26,242 nt of DNA. Origin: a virus. The stretch is taken from positions 1 to 26,242 of the IMG/VR virus record IMGVR_UViG_3300032286_000447; one strand, given 5' to 3'. Positions 15,739 through 23,538 of this stretch are shown here, in pieces (positions within the stretch are counted from its first letter, which is position 1; every line of letters starts with the position of its first letter). Under the pieces are notes generated by a model. It had not been told where the DNA came from, searched no databases, and was given only the letters and a program-made list of their open reading frames with translations. Both the position numbers and the translations under genes were made by a program.

Positions 15739-15746
15739 TATTTATC
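15739..15746 (-). promoter_or_regulatory. Late promoter-like octamer for gp13
   Basis: GATAAATA on the minus strand, 23 bases before the gp13 ATG and just past the MazG-like stop, so gp13 can be transcribed late, independently of the upstream sigma70-type unit. Confidence 0.72.
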
Positions 15747-15750
15747 AGGA

Positions 15751-16185
15751 TTACAGGTCATTCTCTTTTCTATTCTCGCTTTTAGTTACATCAAATACAC
15801 CACCTGGATAGCGACTCATCAACTTATCAACATTGCCCTCAATGACTTTATTAGGGTCAAGCCCAAGTGCCCTACAGGTGTTGATCCAGTACCACATAAT
15901 ATCACCTAATTCACGCTCCATATGAAATAGATTTTCCTTGGTTAGTGGCTTACCTTGAAAAATCATTTTCTTTACGATTTCATTGAACTCACCGCATTCA
16001 GAACTAAGTCCTAATGCCCCTGTAATTAACAAAGGCATATTAACTTGTGGTCCATATTCCTCAATAGAATCATCCCTATTATCAGATAATTGGTCTAGTC
16101 TATTAATAAAATCAGTCAAATAATTACTAGGTCTACTGGTAACTGCCTCTACAAATTCACTATACTTATTTAAGTCCACACTCAT
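15751..16185 (-). CDS. MazG-like nucleotide pyrophosphohydrolase
   Basis: 144 aa. MazG-family enzymes hydrolyse NTPs or related nucleotides to NMP and PPi using Mg2+ held by an E-x2-E ... E-x2-D motif. Here the motif is ECGE in GLSSECGEFNEIVKKMIF (about 60-77) and ELGD in MERELGDIMWYWINTC (about 88-103), followed by a NVDKLMSRYPGGVFD helix-turn typical of the phage MazG-like group. Short N-terminal helices (SEFVEAVTSRPSNY) extend the usual core. Phage versions are proposed to tune nucleotide or alarmone pools. The ATG at 16185 has GGAG 8 bases upstream, within the end of the SGNH gene, so the two are one transcription unit with the 399-aa gene. Confidence 0.85.
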   Translation of the reverse strand: MSVDLNKYSEFVEAVTSRPSNYLTDFINRLDQLSDNRDDSIEEYGPQVNMPLLITGALGLSSECGEFNEIVKKMIFQGKPLTKENLFHMERELGDIMWYWINTCRALGLDPNKVIEGNVDKLMSRYPGGVFDVTKSENRKENDL

Positions 16186-16187
16186 TT

Positions 16188-16916
16188 TTATTTCTCCATT
16201 TGAAATTTATATAATTCTTCTGCGTATAACCTATGAGGTTCGGCACCATGGTGCCCATAGATTGCTCTTGGGTTAGTATATCCCAATTCTGAATATTTAA
16301 TATAAAAAGATTCAGAATTATTATTATAATTATAATAATACTTTTTGTCTATACAGTTCAAATAAAATTTAAGATGTTTAATGTCAGAAAACATGTGGGA
16401 TGTATTACACATTAGGTAATCTATATTTTTGTACTTTAAAAAATATTGTAACTGTAACACTAGATTAGCGCTAGCAACTTCCATATACTCAGGTCTGTTT
16501 ACTATGAACCGCTTATAATCTTCTTGTATGTTTTTTTCTCTATCAGGATATCCGTCATATCCAATATTAATTTGTAAAAAATCAGTTGATGAATTTGAAA
16601 ACCAATCACAATATTTCCCACACTGTTCTTGATGCCACATTGAAAATTCATATAGTGCTTCTATTCTGGAACTTTCAGTCCAACCGATCAAAACAAAAAC
16701 ATCAGTGGTATCGTGTTCAGAAAACCATTCTAGAACACTTCTTGCGATTGCACCATTTGTGTATCCGCATACTGCTATGTTTATAGGAGTATAACCTAAT
16801 TTTTTTGCTAACAGATTACCATAGCTATGACTACGGTTAAAAGGGCTATCATCAACTCCATCAATTTCCGAGCCTACTGTATGGCTACAACCTGCAATTA
16901 AACATATTTTACTCAT
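16188..16916 (-). CDS. SGNH-hydrolase-like protein
   Basis: 242 aa. SGNH hydrolases are serine esterases or acyl-hydrolases. Block I is AGCSHTVGSE (8-17, nucleophile Ser11 after an ICLI strand); a mid-domain VFVLIGWTESSRIE may carry the block III residue; block V is GHHGAEPHRLYAEEL (221-235, with His222/His223 and His228), the pattern phage SGNH proteins show near their C-termini. The region around 170-205 is Tyr/Asn-rich. Such phage proteins may modify surface sugars, but no substrate can be read from the sequence. The gene begins 11 bases after the 399-aa gene and ends 2 bases before the MazG-like ATG. No strong ribosome site precedes the ATG. Confidence 0.7.
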   Translation of the reverse strand: MSKICLIAGCSHTVGSEIDGVDDSPFNRSHSYGNLLAKKLGYTPINIAVCGYTNGAIARSVLEWFSEHDTTDVFVLIGWTESSRIEALYEFSMWHQEQCGKYCDWFSNSSTDFLQINIGYDGYPDREKNIQEDYKRFIVNRPEYMEVASANLVLQLQYFLKYKNIDYLMCNTSHMFSDIKHLKFYLNCIDKKYYYNYNNNSESFYIKYSELGYTNPRAIYGHHGAEPHRLYAEELYKFQMEK

Positions 16917-16927
16917 ATCTTACTCAT

Positions 16928-18127
16928 TTAAAATGCTTTTAAAATTACCATGTGTTCGTTAAACCTTCCTGTAGGAGTAACGGACACAGCCTTAATTTCT
17001 TTAAAGTATTTACGAGCGGCTGGCTTGCTACCCATAATTTCTTTAATCTGTTCTGCTGGTTTACGCAGTGTTTTACATTCACTTTGGGTAGTATCAAACC
17101 CCAATAGCGTGTTACCTTTGACAGTAAAGTATTTACTATATTCATCAGCAATGTAGTGATGAAGTTTACGCCGTGAAGTATCATAAACCCATGCTTCACT
17201 TGCACCATGCAGTTTAGTTGGGTGTAAACTTGTTAGATTAAGTTTAGTAGCCGCATCTACAAATTCACGCAAGTATTTGAGTTTAGATACTTGCTTTTCA
17301 ACTGGAACTGCTTTGCGTTTACGGGGAGCTTTGCTAACCTTTTTAACGGTAACATAACTACCGATTTCGCTAAGAACCAATTCAATAAACTTAATGATGT
17401 TCTTAACTTGCTGTTTACTCAAATGCATGTAACCTTGCACAAGTTGGTCATCTTTGCCTTCTTGTACCTCGGCAAACTCAATGAGTTTTTTATTCCAAGT
17501 TTCAACCATGAAACTAACATGCTGGGGCAATACATTCTTTTTAGCCAATTCATCAATTGGACGGTATGTATGTTTAGTAGGTGCACCTGCTTGAATAAAA
17601 TCATCTAGCAAACCTTCCAATTCACCTGCGGCTTCACTAGCCTTTTCCCGCATGATTTCTTGTACATTGGGCCGATTGACAGCCGGCGCCTCAGACTTAA
17701 CTGGACCACCTGTACGACTAGCCTCTTTGACTTCGGGCTTATAGATTGTATTCAACAACCTACCAATTTCATTGTCCAAGGTCTGTTTTTCATATTCTAC
17801 TAATACTAGACCACGGAGAGTCATACGAGACAACCACCCAATCGTTGGGATGATTTCATTGTCAGCAACACGCCTGATAGTTTTGGCTTCAGTAGTTTTG
17901 GTATTCAAGTCTAGGTACTGTGCCAAAAATTCTTTGGCGTCTTTCTTGCTATAAAATTTGTTGTACCAATTGAATGCTCGGGATAATGCTATACCGCGAT
18001 TATCCTCAGTAGGCTGAATCAGGAACGAAGGCTCTTCACCAAAATATTTGGCATCTTCATCCTTTGGGGTCAGACTACGGACCAAACCAACTTCTTCTAC
18101 GGCTTTCTTGCTAGCTTTCCTAACCAT
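16928..18127 (-). CDS. 399-aa conserved phage protein of unknown function
   Basis: Not assigned to a named family, though I recall related proteins in environmental myoviruses. N-terminal part is helical (GIALSRAFNWYNKFYSKKDAKEFLAQYL); the middle holds Pro/Lys-rich linkers (SKAPRKRKAVPVEKQ) and long helices; the last 120 residues form a distinct domain (LHPTKLHGASEAWVYDTSRRKLHHYIADE, FTVKGNTLLGFD, CKTLRKPAEQIKEIM). It is basic overall. Start choice: a GTG at 18133 is in frame, but AGGAG (18138-18134) touches it and is properly spaced (6 bases) only for the ATG at 18127. It is the first gene after a strong sigma70-type promoter, so it may be made before the late genes. Confidence 0.75.
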   Translation of the reverse strand: MVRKASKKAVEEVGLVRSLTPKDEDAKYFGEEPSFLIQPTEDNRGIALSRAFNWYNKFYSKKDAKEFLAQYLDLNTKTTEAKTIRRVADNEIIPTIGWLSRMTLRGLVLVEYEKQTLDNEIGRLLNTIYKPEVKEASRTGGPVKSEAPAVNRPNVQEIMREKASEAAGELEGLLDDFIQAGAPTKHTYRPIDELAKKNVLPQHVSFMVETWNKKLIEFAEVQEGKDDQLVQGYMHLSKQQVKNIIKFIELVLSEIGSYVTVKKVSKAPRKRKAVPVEKQVSKLKYLREFVDAATKLNLTSLHPTKLHGASEAWVYDTSRRKLHHYIADEYSKYFTVKGNTLLGFDTTQSECKTLRKPAEQIKEIMGSKPAARKYFKEIKAVSVTPTGRFNEHMVILKAF

Positions 18128-18156
18128 GATCACTCCTGTTTACGATCTAAATATCA

Positions 18157-18185
18157 ATGATACACGACCTACCATTTATTGTCAA
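18157..18185 (-). promoter_or_regulatory. Strong sigma70-type promoter for 399-aa/SGNH/MazG unit
   Basis: On the minus strand, a perfect -35 TTGACA (18185-18180), a 17-base spacer and a -10 TATCAT (18162-18157; 5 of 6). Predicted start is near 18150, giving a leader of about 23 bases that contains AGGAG. This should be read by unmodified host RNA polymerase. Confidence 0.8.
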
Positions 18186-18196
18186 GCCTCGTGCAT

Positions 18197-18204
18197 GATA
18201 AATA
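18197..18204 (+). promoter_or_regulatory. Late promoter-like octamer for gp14-gp15
   Basis: GATAAATA on the plus strand, ending 5 bases before the gp14 ATG at 18210. If T4 late geometry applies, transcription starts at the A of the ATG. It lies 12 bases from the opposing -35 box, forming a divergent late/host-type promoter pair. Confidence 0.65.
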
Positions 18205-18209
18205 CATAT

Positions 18210-19901
18210 ATGCCAAGACTTAGCCTCTACCGTTCCAACAAACAAAACGACTATAGATTTTTAGATAGATCCATATCGGAAATGTTAACTGTTGGTGGAA
18301 CTGATTTATATATACATAAATATTTAGGTCCTACTAATCAAGGTGCAAGCGTTGATTATACTCAACCTGAGTATTCTACACTAAATCCTACTAATATACA
18401 AGACCTATTGTTTTTAGAAAACCGTGATAGAACATACGATACTAGTATATATCGGTTACGGGGACATTACAATGTACAAAACTTAGACTTTGATTTAAGT
18501 CAATTTGGATTGTTTTTGAATAATGACATTATCTTTATTACCGTACATTACAATGACATGATTGAACTTATAGGTAGAAAGTTAATGGTAGGTGATGTAT
18601 TAGAATTACCGCATTTACTTGATTACAATCCATTAAAAGAAACAATACCAGTTGCATTAAAAAGATTTTATCAAATAACTGATTCTAATTATGCGAGTGA
18701 GGGATTCTCTGTAACATGGTATCCTCATTTATGGCGCATTAAATGCGAGCCAATGGTTGATAGTCAAGAATTCAGTCAAATACTACAAGAGCCCATTGAT
18801 CAGGATAATTATTTAGGTTTATGGGATAAAGATAAGACTTATCCACCTGGTTATATAATCACGTATGGTGATAAGAATTACGAATCAATTACAGATGTTC
18901 CTGCCGGGGTATATCCGCCAAATCCAACGTATTGGAAATTATCAACTGAACAGAATCTTAAAGACATACTTGCTACGTATAACAAGAATCTTGACATTAA
19001 TAATGCTGCATTACAAGAAGCCGCTAGAATTCTTCCTGAAGCAGGATATAGCCGTAGTAGTTTATATATTTCACCGACATACGGTGAATACGAATCAAAT
19101 GGTGTATTATCAGGGAAGAATGATCAACCTTCTCCTCCTGTTAATGTAGTTACTAGTGCTAGCGGCGAGCCTACCATAGGCACTGTAGGAATGATTCGCA
19201 ATCCTAATTACAAAATTGCAAGCCCTGTAGTTAGAATTTCTAAGAAAGCATTGCAAAGTATATGGGATATAACAGTAGATGCGATAAATGTTTCTACTCA
19301 AATTAATTTAGAAGTGCTACAATTAGCACCAAAAAGAATAGGTAATAATTCAGGACAAGTTGAAGGTGATATGATTCTTTCAGTAGAATCTACGGGCCCA
19401 GTAACTGGACCATATGGTACTTCAGACAACACATATGCAACAAGTGATCAAAATCCAATAGCACCCGGTTTCACAGGTACTGTTACTCCGCAAATGGATT
19501 ACCGTGCTGATTGTGATCCTGCATTTCAATATATTGCTAGATCAAGTCCTAGAACATTTGGTTATAGTGCAGGTTATTTAACAGGTACCGCAATTCCACC
19601 AAATGGATATCCAGTTGGAACAGGTATATCATTCCCACAAAACCCGCAAGTAGGTGATTATTTCTTACGAATAGATTACCTACCGCAATTATTGTATAGA
19701 TGGAATGGTAGATTATGGATAAGAATTTCTGAAAATGTTAGAACTGATACCGGATTTACTGCTTCGGATAAGTCATTATTGTCTGGATTTATCAATGATT
19801 CTAATGTAACTGTATTGACAAATGGTACTACTATCGCTGAAGCACAGCCATTATCTTCTATATTACAACCTCCATTAGACCCTATTCCACCAATTCCATA
19901 A
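18210..19901 (+). CDS. 14: Neck protein (T4 gp14-like), enlarged
   Basis: 563 aa, about twice T4 gp14 (256). With gp13 it completes the neck joining head and tail. The N-terminal 230 residues carry the family pattern: MPRLSLYRSNKQNDYRFLDR, SEMLTVGGTDLYIHKYLGP, DLLFLENRDRTYDTSIYRLR, DLDFDLSQFGLFL-type segments, GRKLMVGDVLELPHL, FYQITDSNYASEGFSVTWYP and CEPMVDSQEF. The C-terminal 300 residues are Pro/Gly/Asn-rich beta-type additions, including a PQVGDYFLRIDYLPQLLYRWNGRLW module. The frame is open upstream to 18048, but that extension would run through both promoters and the start of the divergent gene, so ATG 18210 is chosen. There is no ribosome site before it. gp15 follows after 15 bases. The name gp14 rests on remembered similarity and on T4-like order. 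Confidence 0.7.
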   Translation: MPRLSLYRSNKQNDYRFLDRSISEMLTVGGTDLYIHKYLGPTNQGASVDYTQPEYSTLNPTNIQDLLFLENRDRTYDTSIYRLRGHYNVQNLDFDLSQFGLFLNNDIIFITVHYNDMIELIGRKLMVGDVLELPHLLDYNPLKETIPVALKRFYQITDSNYASEGFSVTWYPHLWRIKCEPMVDSQEFSQILQEPIDQDNYLGLWDKDKTYPPGYIITYGDKNYESITDVPAGVYPPNPTYWKLSTEQNLKDILATYNKNLDINNAALQEAARILPEAGYSRSSLYISPTYGEYESNGVLSGKNDQPSPPVNVVTSASGEPTIGTVGMIRNPNYKIASPVVRISKKALQSIWDITVDAINVSTQINLEVLQLAPKRIGNNSGQVEGDMILSVESTGPVTGPYGTSDNTYATSDQNPIAPGFTGTVTPQMDYRADCDPAFQYIARSSPRTFGYSAGYLTGTAIPPNGYPVGTGISFPQNPQVGDYFLRIDYLPQLLYRWNGRLWIRISENVRTDTGFTASDKSLLSGFINDSNVTVLTNGTTIAEAQPLSSILQPPLDPIPPIP

Positions 19902-19916
19902 ACAAAGGTAATTCAA

Positions 19917-21284
19917 TTGGCACAGTTTTTTTATGATAATCAGATTCGCAGATTTTTAATTCAATTTGCAAAAATATTTTCTAATTGGTATGTGACTAAA
20001 GGGAAAGATCCTGCAGGTAATACAATATATGTTAGAGTACCGATTATGTATGGTGATAGCAGTAGGCAGGCGGCTACTATAATTGCTAACAACTCGGCTA
20101 GTAATTTACCATCAGCACCACTGATAACATATTACATAAGTGGATTAGAATATAATCAAAGTAGAACTCAAAATCCTACATTTGTTGAAAAAACACAAAT
20201 TCGTCAACGGGCATATAATGCTGATTCACAATCATATGAAACTACACAGGGACAAGCATTTACTGTAGAAAGACTAATGCCAGTCCCGTATACATTGCGA
20301 ATCACCGTTGATTTTTGGACTACAAATTATAATCAGAAATTAGAAATTATTGAACAATTAGGCACATTGTTTAATCCAGGATTAGAAATTCAAAGCACCG
20401 ATAATTTCTTAGATTGGACTTCATTAAGTGTAGTATATCAAGATGGATTAACGTTTACTAGCCGTAGTATTCCACAAGGAACAGGAAATCCAATTGATGT
20501 TATGACTTGGAAATTCTATATGCCTATATGGTTAAGCACAACCAGTAAGCTTAAGAAAATGGGAGTTATTGAAAAAATCATTTATAGTATTTTTAAAGGT
20601 TCCGCCATAGAAGATATGCAAGATGATGATTTATTATTAGGAACTAGGCAAAAAATTAGTCCATATGGATATCAAGTACTATTATTAGGTAATAAATTGC
20701 AATTATTACCTGCAAATCAACCATTTGATCCGCCCAATGATGAATTCGCTATACCTCAACCTCCAAATACTTCGCTATATTGGAGTGCATATTTAAATGC
20801 ATATGGAGTAATTAAACCAGGTATATCACAAATATGGTTACAAAATCCATATATGGATACAGAAATTGTAGGAACTATAGTGCCTGATCCACTTGATGAT
20901 AGATTATTAATCTATAATATAGATCCAGACACATTGCCACAAAATACTTTAAATCCCGTAGCTAGTATAATTAATCCACAATTAACTGGTCCTAATGCAG
21001 GGCTACCGGGACCGATTAATGGTAGAAGATATTTAATTGTAGAAGGTATAGGAGGAGATTCTTCTACAGTAGCTTGGGGAAGTCTAAAAGCCAATGCTAA
21101 TGATATAATACAATTTAATAGTAGTTTAGGCGTATGGCAAGTTGCCTTTGATTCAGAAAATACTACTACCACTCAATATGTTACTAATTTAACCACTAAT
21201 ATGCAATATCGTTGGACAGATGGTAATTGGGTAAAAGCAGTTGACGGGTGGTATAATGAGGGTGACTACAGCATTGTAATCTAA
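19917..21284 (+). CDS. 15: Tail sheath stabiliser/completion protein (T4 gp15-like)
   Basis: 455 aa, versus 272 in T4 gp15, the hexameric terminator that caps tube and sheath and contacts the neck. The family N-terminus is visible: FFYDNQIRRFLIQFAKIFSNW (T4 has a YFYN..FRRY....FSN pattern), then VRVPIMYGDSSRQAATI, ITYYISGLEYNQSRTQNP, VERLMPVPYTLRITVDFWTT, QKLEIIEQLGTLFNPGLEIQ, and TWKFYMPIWLSTTSKLKKMG at about 200-219. After about residue 250 a Pro/Asn-rich extension (SPYGYQVLLLGNKLQLLP onward) is added, ending in an RWTDGNWVKAVDGW module. The start is TTG at 19917 with AAAGG 9 bases upstream; no in-frame ATG exists before residue 44. Same transcription unit as gp14. Confidence 0.82.
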   Translation: MAQFFYDNQIRRFLIQFAKIFSNWYVTKGKDPAGNTIYVRVPIMYGDSSRQAATIIANNSASNLPSAPLITYYISGLEYNQSRTQNPTFVEKTQIRQRAYNADSQSYETTQGQAFTVERLMPVPYTLRITVDFWTTNYNQKLEIIEQLGTLFNPGLEIQSTDNFLDWTSLSVVYQDGLTFTSRSIPQGTGNPIDVMTWKFYMPIWLSTTSKLKKMGVIEKIIYSIFKGSAIEDMQDDDLLLGTRQKISPYGYQVLLLGNKLQLLPANQPFDPPNDEFAIPQPPNTSLYWSAYLNAYGVIKPGISQIWLQNPYMDTEIVGTIVPDPLDDRLLIYNIDPDTLPQNTLNPVASIINPQLTGPNAGLPGPINGRRYLIVEGIGGDSSTVAWGSLKANANDIIQFNSSLGVWQVAFDSENTTTTQYVTNLTTNMQYRWTDGNWVKAVDGWYNEGDYSIVI

Positions 21285-21302
21285 TTATTATTATGATATA
21301 AT
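21274..21302 (+). promoter_or_regulatory. Sigma70-type extended -10 promoter for Nudix gene
   Basis: TTGTAA (-35, 21274-21279), 17-base spacer, then TGA-TATAAT (perfect extended -10; hexamer 21297-21302). Predicted +1 is 21309, exactly the A of the Nudix ATG. The -35 box lies in the last codons of gp15. Confidence 0.65.
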
Positions 21303-21308
21303 GTATAG

Positions 21309-21725
21309 ATGAATAATATATCAGCCGGAATATTCTTTTATAGTAAAAACACAGAACGATTCCTGTATTTACTTAGAACTGATACCAAGAATCCTGGCAA
21401 TTGGGGTATTCCTGGTGGCAAAATAGAAGAAGATGAAACTTTATTAGACGGTCTGCAAAGAGAAAGTGTAGAGGAAATTGGATATTGGCCTGAAAATCCT
21501 AAACTAGTACCTATTCAAAAATTTGTAAATAATAATTTTATATATCATACCTTTTTTTCTCAGGTAGAAGAAGAATTCATTCCTGTATTAAATGGAGAAC
21601 ATTGCGGATATGCTTGGGTAGGTGAAGGTCAATATCCCAAACCATTACATCCTGGATTGTTTAGCACTGTTAATTTTGATGTAGTACAAAAAAAGTTAAA
21701 CACATTAATAAAAAAGGGACTTTAA
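21309..21725 (+). CDS. Nudix hydrolase
   Basis: 138 aa. Nudix enzymes cleave nucleoside diphosphates linked to another group X, using Mg2+. The complete Nudix box GX5EX7REUXEEXGU is at residues 37-59: Gly37, Glu43, Arg51-Glu52, Glu55-Glu56, Gly58, preceded by WGIPGG. Ser53 stands at a usually aliphatic position, a mild deviation. The rest (FLYLLRTDTKN before, FIYHTFFSQVEEEF and CGYAWVGEGQYPKPLHPG after) fits a standard single-domain enzyme; the substrate cannot be told. There is no ribosome site; the ATG coincides with the predicted start of its own promoter. The stop lies inside the terminator at 21711-21736. Confidence 0.88.
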   Translation: MNNISAGIFFYSKNTERFLYLLRTDTKNPGNWGIPGGKIEEDETLLDGLQRESVEEIGYWPENPKLVPIQKFVNNNFIYHTFFSQVEEEFIPVLNGEHCGYAWVGEGQYPKPLHPGLFSTVNFDVVQKKLNTLIKKGL

Positions 21726-21738
21726 AGTCCCTTTTTTT
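21711..21738. terminator. Bidirectional rho-independent terminator
   Basis: Perfect palindrome GGGACTTTAAAGTCCC (21716-21731) flanked by A5 on the left and T7 on the right, so on either strand a G/C stem is followed by a U run. It separates the convergent Nudix (plus) and XhlA-like (minus) genes and overlaps the last codons and stop of the Nudix gene. Confidence 0.88.
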
Positions 21739-22048
21739 ATTTTAGCAATTTTGCTACAGTATCAAATCCCATTGAGCCTATTACAACACCTGCTCCCATC
21801 AACATCCAACGCCACTTTTCTAATGCACTAACCTTATCAGTTAATGACTTATGAGAAGCATCATTAGATAGTTGTAGTTCCTTGATTAGCTTGTGAGTTT
21901 CTTCCGCATTTTTGTCAAGGCATTCATGCACTTCCTTCAAGTCAGTTTTTAATTCATTGATTTTTGTTTCAATGTTATTAACTTGAACTTGAAGGACGGC
22001 AATATCAGTATCTGATGTATTAACGGATAATGCTCTAGTATTTGCCAT
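21737..22048 (-). CDS. XhlA/holin-like coiled-coil membrane protein
   Basis: 103 aa. Residues about 14-75 form a heptad-rich coiled coil (IAVLQVQVNNIETKINELKT, then a KEVHECLDKN segment and LTDKVSALEKW). Residues 79-95 (WRWMLMGAGVVIGSMGF) look like one membrane span, followed by a short AKLLK tail. This layout matches hemolysin XhlA-type phage proteins, which work with holins in lysis. A virion or assembly membrane anchor is also possible, since no endolysin is seen nearby. It starts 2 bases after the stop of the 460-aa gene with no own ribosome site, so translation is probably coupled. It ends at the bidirectional terminator. Confidence 0.6.
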   Translation of the reverse strand: MANTRALSVNTSDTDIAVLQVQVNNIETKINELKTDLKEVHECLDKNAEETHKLIKELQLSNDASHKSLTDKVSALEKWRWMLMGAGVVIGSMGFDTVAKLLK

Positions 22049-22050
22049 GA

Positions 22051-23433
22051 TTATGCGTTATTAACTACAACGATTGGGTTAGGTTGTCCATCGTATGTAT
22101 TAGCAGCGTATGCTGTATCAAATGTTGCAATAACATCAGGATTAGCTGTAGTCAATATCGCAGTACCTGTTCCTGAACCAGTTGCAGTTGCAACGAATGA
22201 TACACCAGTTATGTTAGCAGAAGCACCGACTGCTGTCCAGTTTGTAGTACCTACACTAAGAATTGTGTAAGCTGTGCCGGCTGATAGTGACCCAGCAGCT
22301 ACAGTAGTTTCAAATAGTTCTGATTGATAATTATTTACTGACTGTACATATACTGTTGCAGGTGTTGCTGTTGTCGCTGTAATGCTCATTGTATTTGGTG
22401 TTAGTGCAGTATTAGCCACATTAGCAGTTGCACATTGTGCTGTTAATCCGGTTGTTAAACCTGTTACTAAATACTTTTGTTTGCCTTTTTGACGAACAAT
22501 GTAGCCTGCTTCATCATTTGCATAAACAAATGATGCACCTACAAAGTTTGCAGTAGCATTTGCAGCCAATACAGTTACATCGATTCTGGCATTTGCAGTA
22601 TCAGTACCTGTAGTTATTGCTGTTGTTGGACCATATTGTGTATTAGATACGGTGAATGCAGATGCATTTGCAATAGTTTTCACAAAGTATGTTGATCCTA
22701 TAACTAACCCACCTGTGTTTGCATCAACAGTTAATGGAGCACCAACAAACAATGTTTGTGAATTACCGGAAGTACGAATTACATTACCGGTAGCAGTTGT
22801 ATTAGCGATGGCAACAGTAATATAGCCAGTGTTAGTTCCAACAAAACCAACATTTGTATAATCAGTACTGCCGTTAATATTTGCAGAAGCAACTTGAATA
22901 GCAGAGCCAACAGATAATGTATTAGCAAAGTCTGTTCCAGATCCATATACATTCAAGTTACCTGTATCACCATAAAGTGTACCAGTACCATTAATACCAA
23001 TAGCAACTTGTGCTAATATTTGTGAACCATAAATTGTTGTATTACCGCCAACTACACCATAGCTTGCACCAGGATTTGTTGAAGTATTACCTGATTGTGA
23101 TGTAGAATCAGGATTTTGAAAACCCGTGTCTACTACACCGACCGATACCTTCACTGTCACTGGACCAGCAGTTGATAGGTTAACCTTAGTATAACTAGGA
23201 TTAGCACTAGGTACTGTAGCCGATACAGTAAAAGTATTAGCTGTTAGTACTTCTAGAATCCAATATGTTGTACCTGCTGTTAGTCCACCTGTTGTAGTAG
23301 TAACTACAAAAGGCATTCCTGCGATAACATTAAGTGTATTTAAATTTTCACTAACTGTAACAACTTCAGTTGTACCGTTTGTTGCGGTTAATGTTAACAT
23401 TACCGCTTTGGCAATCTTTAAAGGGCGTCCCAT
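22051..23433 (-). CDS. 460-aa Thr/Ala/Val-rich virion structural protein
   Basis: Not a named family. Begins MGRPLKIAKA, a start I recall from environmental phage structural proteins. The body is nearly all beta-type sequence rich in Thr, Ala, Val, Asn and Gly, with repeated modules of the form GLTAGTTYWILEVLTANTFT (about 49-68) and GLVIGSTYFVKTIANASAFT (about 240-260), that is G-L-x-x-G-[ST]-T-Y then T-A-x-x-F-T-V, plus GSLSAGTAYTILSVGTTNWT near the end. A GTGTLYGDTGNLNVYGSGT block resembles the module in the 185-aa neighbour. A short KQKGKQKYLV element lies near 315-323. Likely a decoration, head-fibre or tail-surface protein. ATG at 23433 has AAGGAG upstream and a structured 78-base leader. 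Confidence 0.6.
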   Translation of the reverse strand: MGRPLKIAKAVMLTLTATNGTTEVVTVSENLNTLNVIAGMPFVVTTTTGGLTAGTTYWILEVLTANTFTVSATVPSANPSYTKVNLSTAGPVTVKVSVGVVDTGFQNPDSTSQSGNTSTNPGASYGVVGGNTTIYGSQILAQVAIGINGTGTLYGDTGNLNVYGSGTDFANTLSVGSAIQVASANINGSTDYTNVGFVGTNTGYITVAIANTTATGNVIRTSGNSQTLFVGAPLTVDANTGGLVIGSTYFVKTIANASAFTVSNTQYGPTTAITTGTDTANARIDVTVLAANATANFVGASFVYANDEAGYIVRQKGKQKYLVTGLTTGLTAQCATANVANTALTPNTMSITATTATPATVYVQSVNNYQSELFETTVAAGSLSAGTAYTILSVGTTNWTAVGASANITGVSFVATATGSGTGTAILTTANPDVIATFDTAYAANTYDGQPNPIVVVNNA

Positions 23434-23511
23434 TTGTTTTTCTCCTTATTATGTGTGGGTTCTAGCCACTACGCGGCGGGGACCGCATAAACTCTCACCA
23501 TGAGAATGTAT
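23434..23511 (-). promoter_or_regulatory. Structured, GC-richer 5' leader of the 460-aa gene
   Basis: Between the GATAAATA promoter and the ATG there are about 78 bases, with a 7-bp hairpin (ATTCTCA and its partner around a TGG loop), a second 6-bp hairpin (ATGCGG with CCGCGT) and a 4-bp GTGG/CCAC hairpin, then AAGGAG. Other late leaders here are only about 15-20 bases. Confidence 0.5.
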
Positions 23512-23516
23512 GATTA

Positions 23517-23524
23517 TATTTATC
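23517..23524 (-). promoter_or_regulatory. Late promoter-like octamer for 460-aa/XhlA-like unit
   Basis: GATAAATA on the minus strand, 84 bases before the ATG at 23433 and 15 bases past the stop of the 185-aa gene. Confidence 0.65.
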
Positions 23525-23538
23525 TTTTTTGCGTAGTT

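Noticed and set aside
18048-18209. Upstream extension of the gp14 frame to an ATG at 18048
   Set aside because: It would add 54 unrelated residues running through the coding start of the divergent gene and across both promoters; the conserved start is MPRLSLYR at 18210.
23455-23512. Possible tRNA in the GC-richer gap (GTTCTAG loop with a GTGG/CCAC stem)
   Set aside because: Only a 4-bp stem around the T-loop-like sequence, with no 7-bp acceptor stem, D arm or anticodon arm in the right places.
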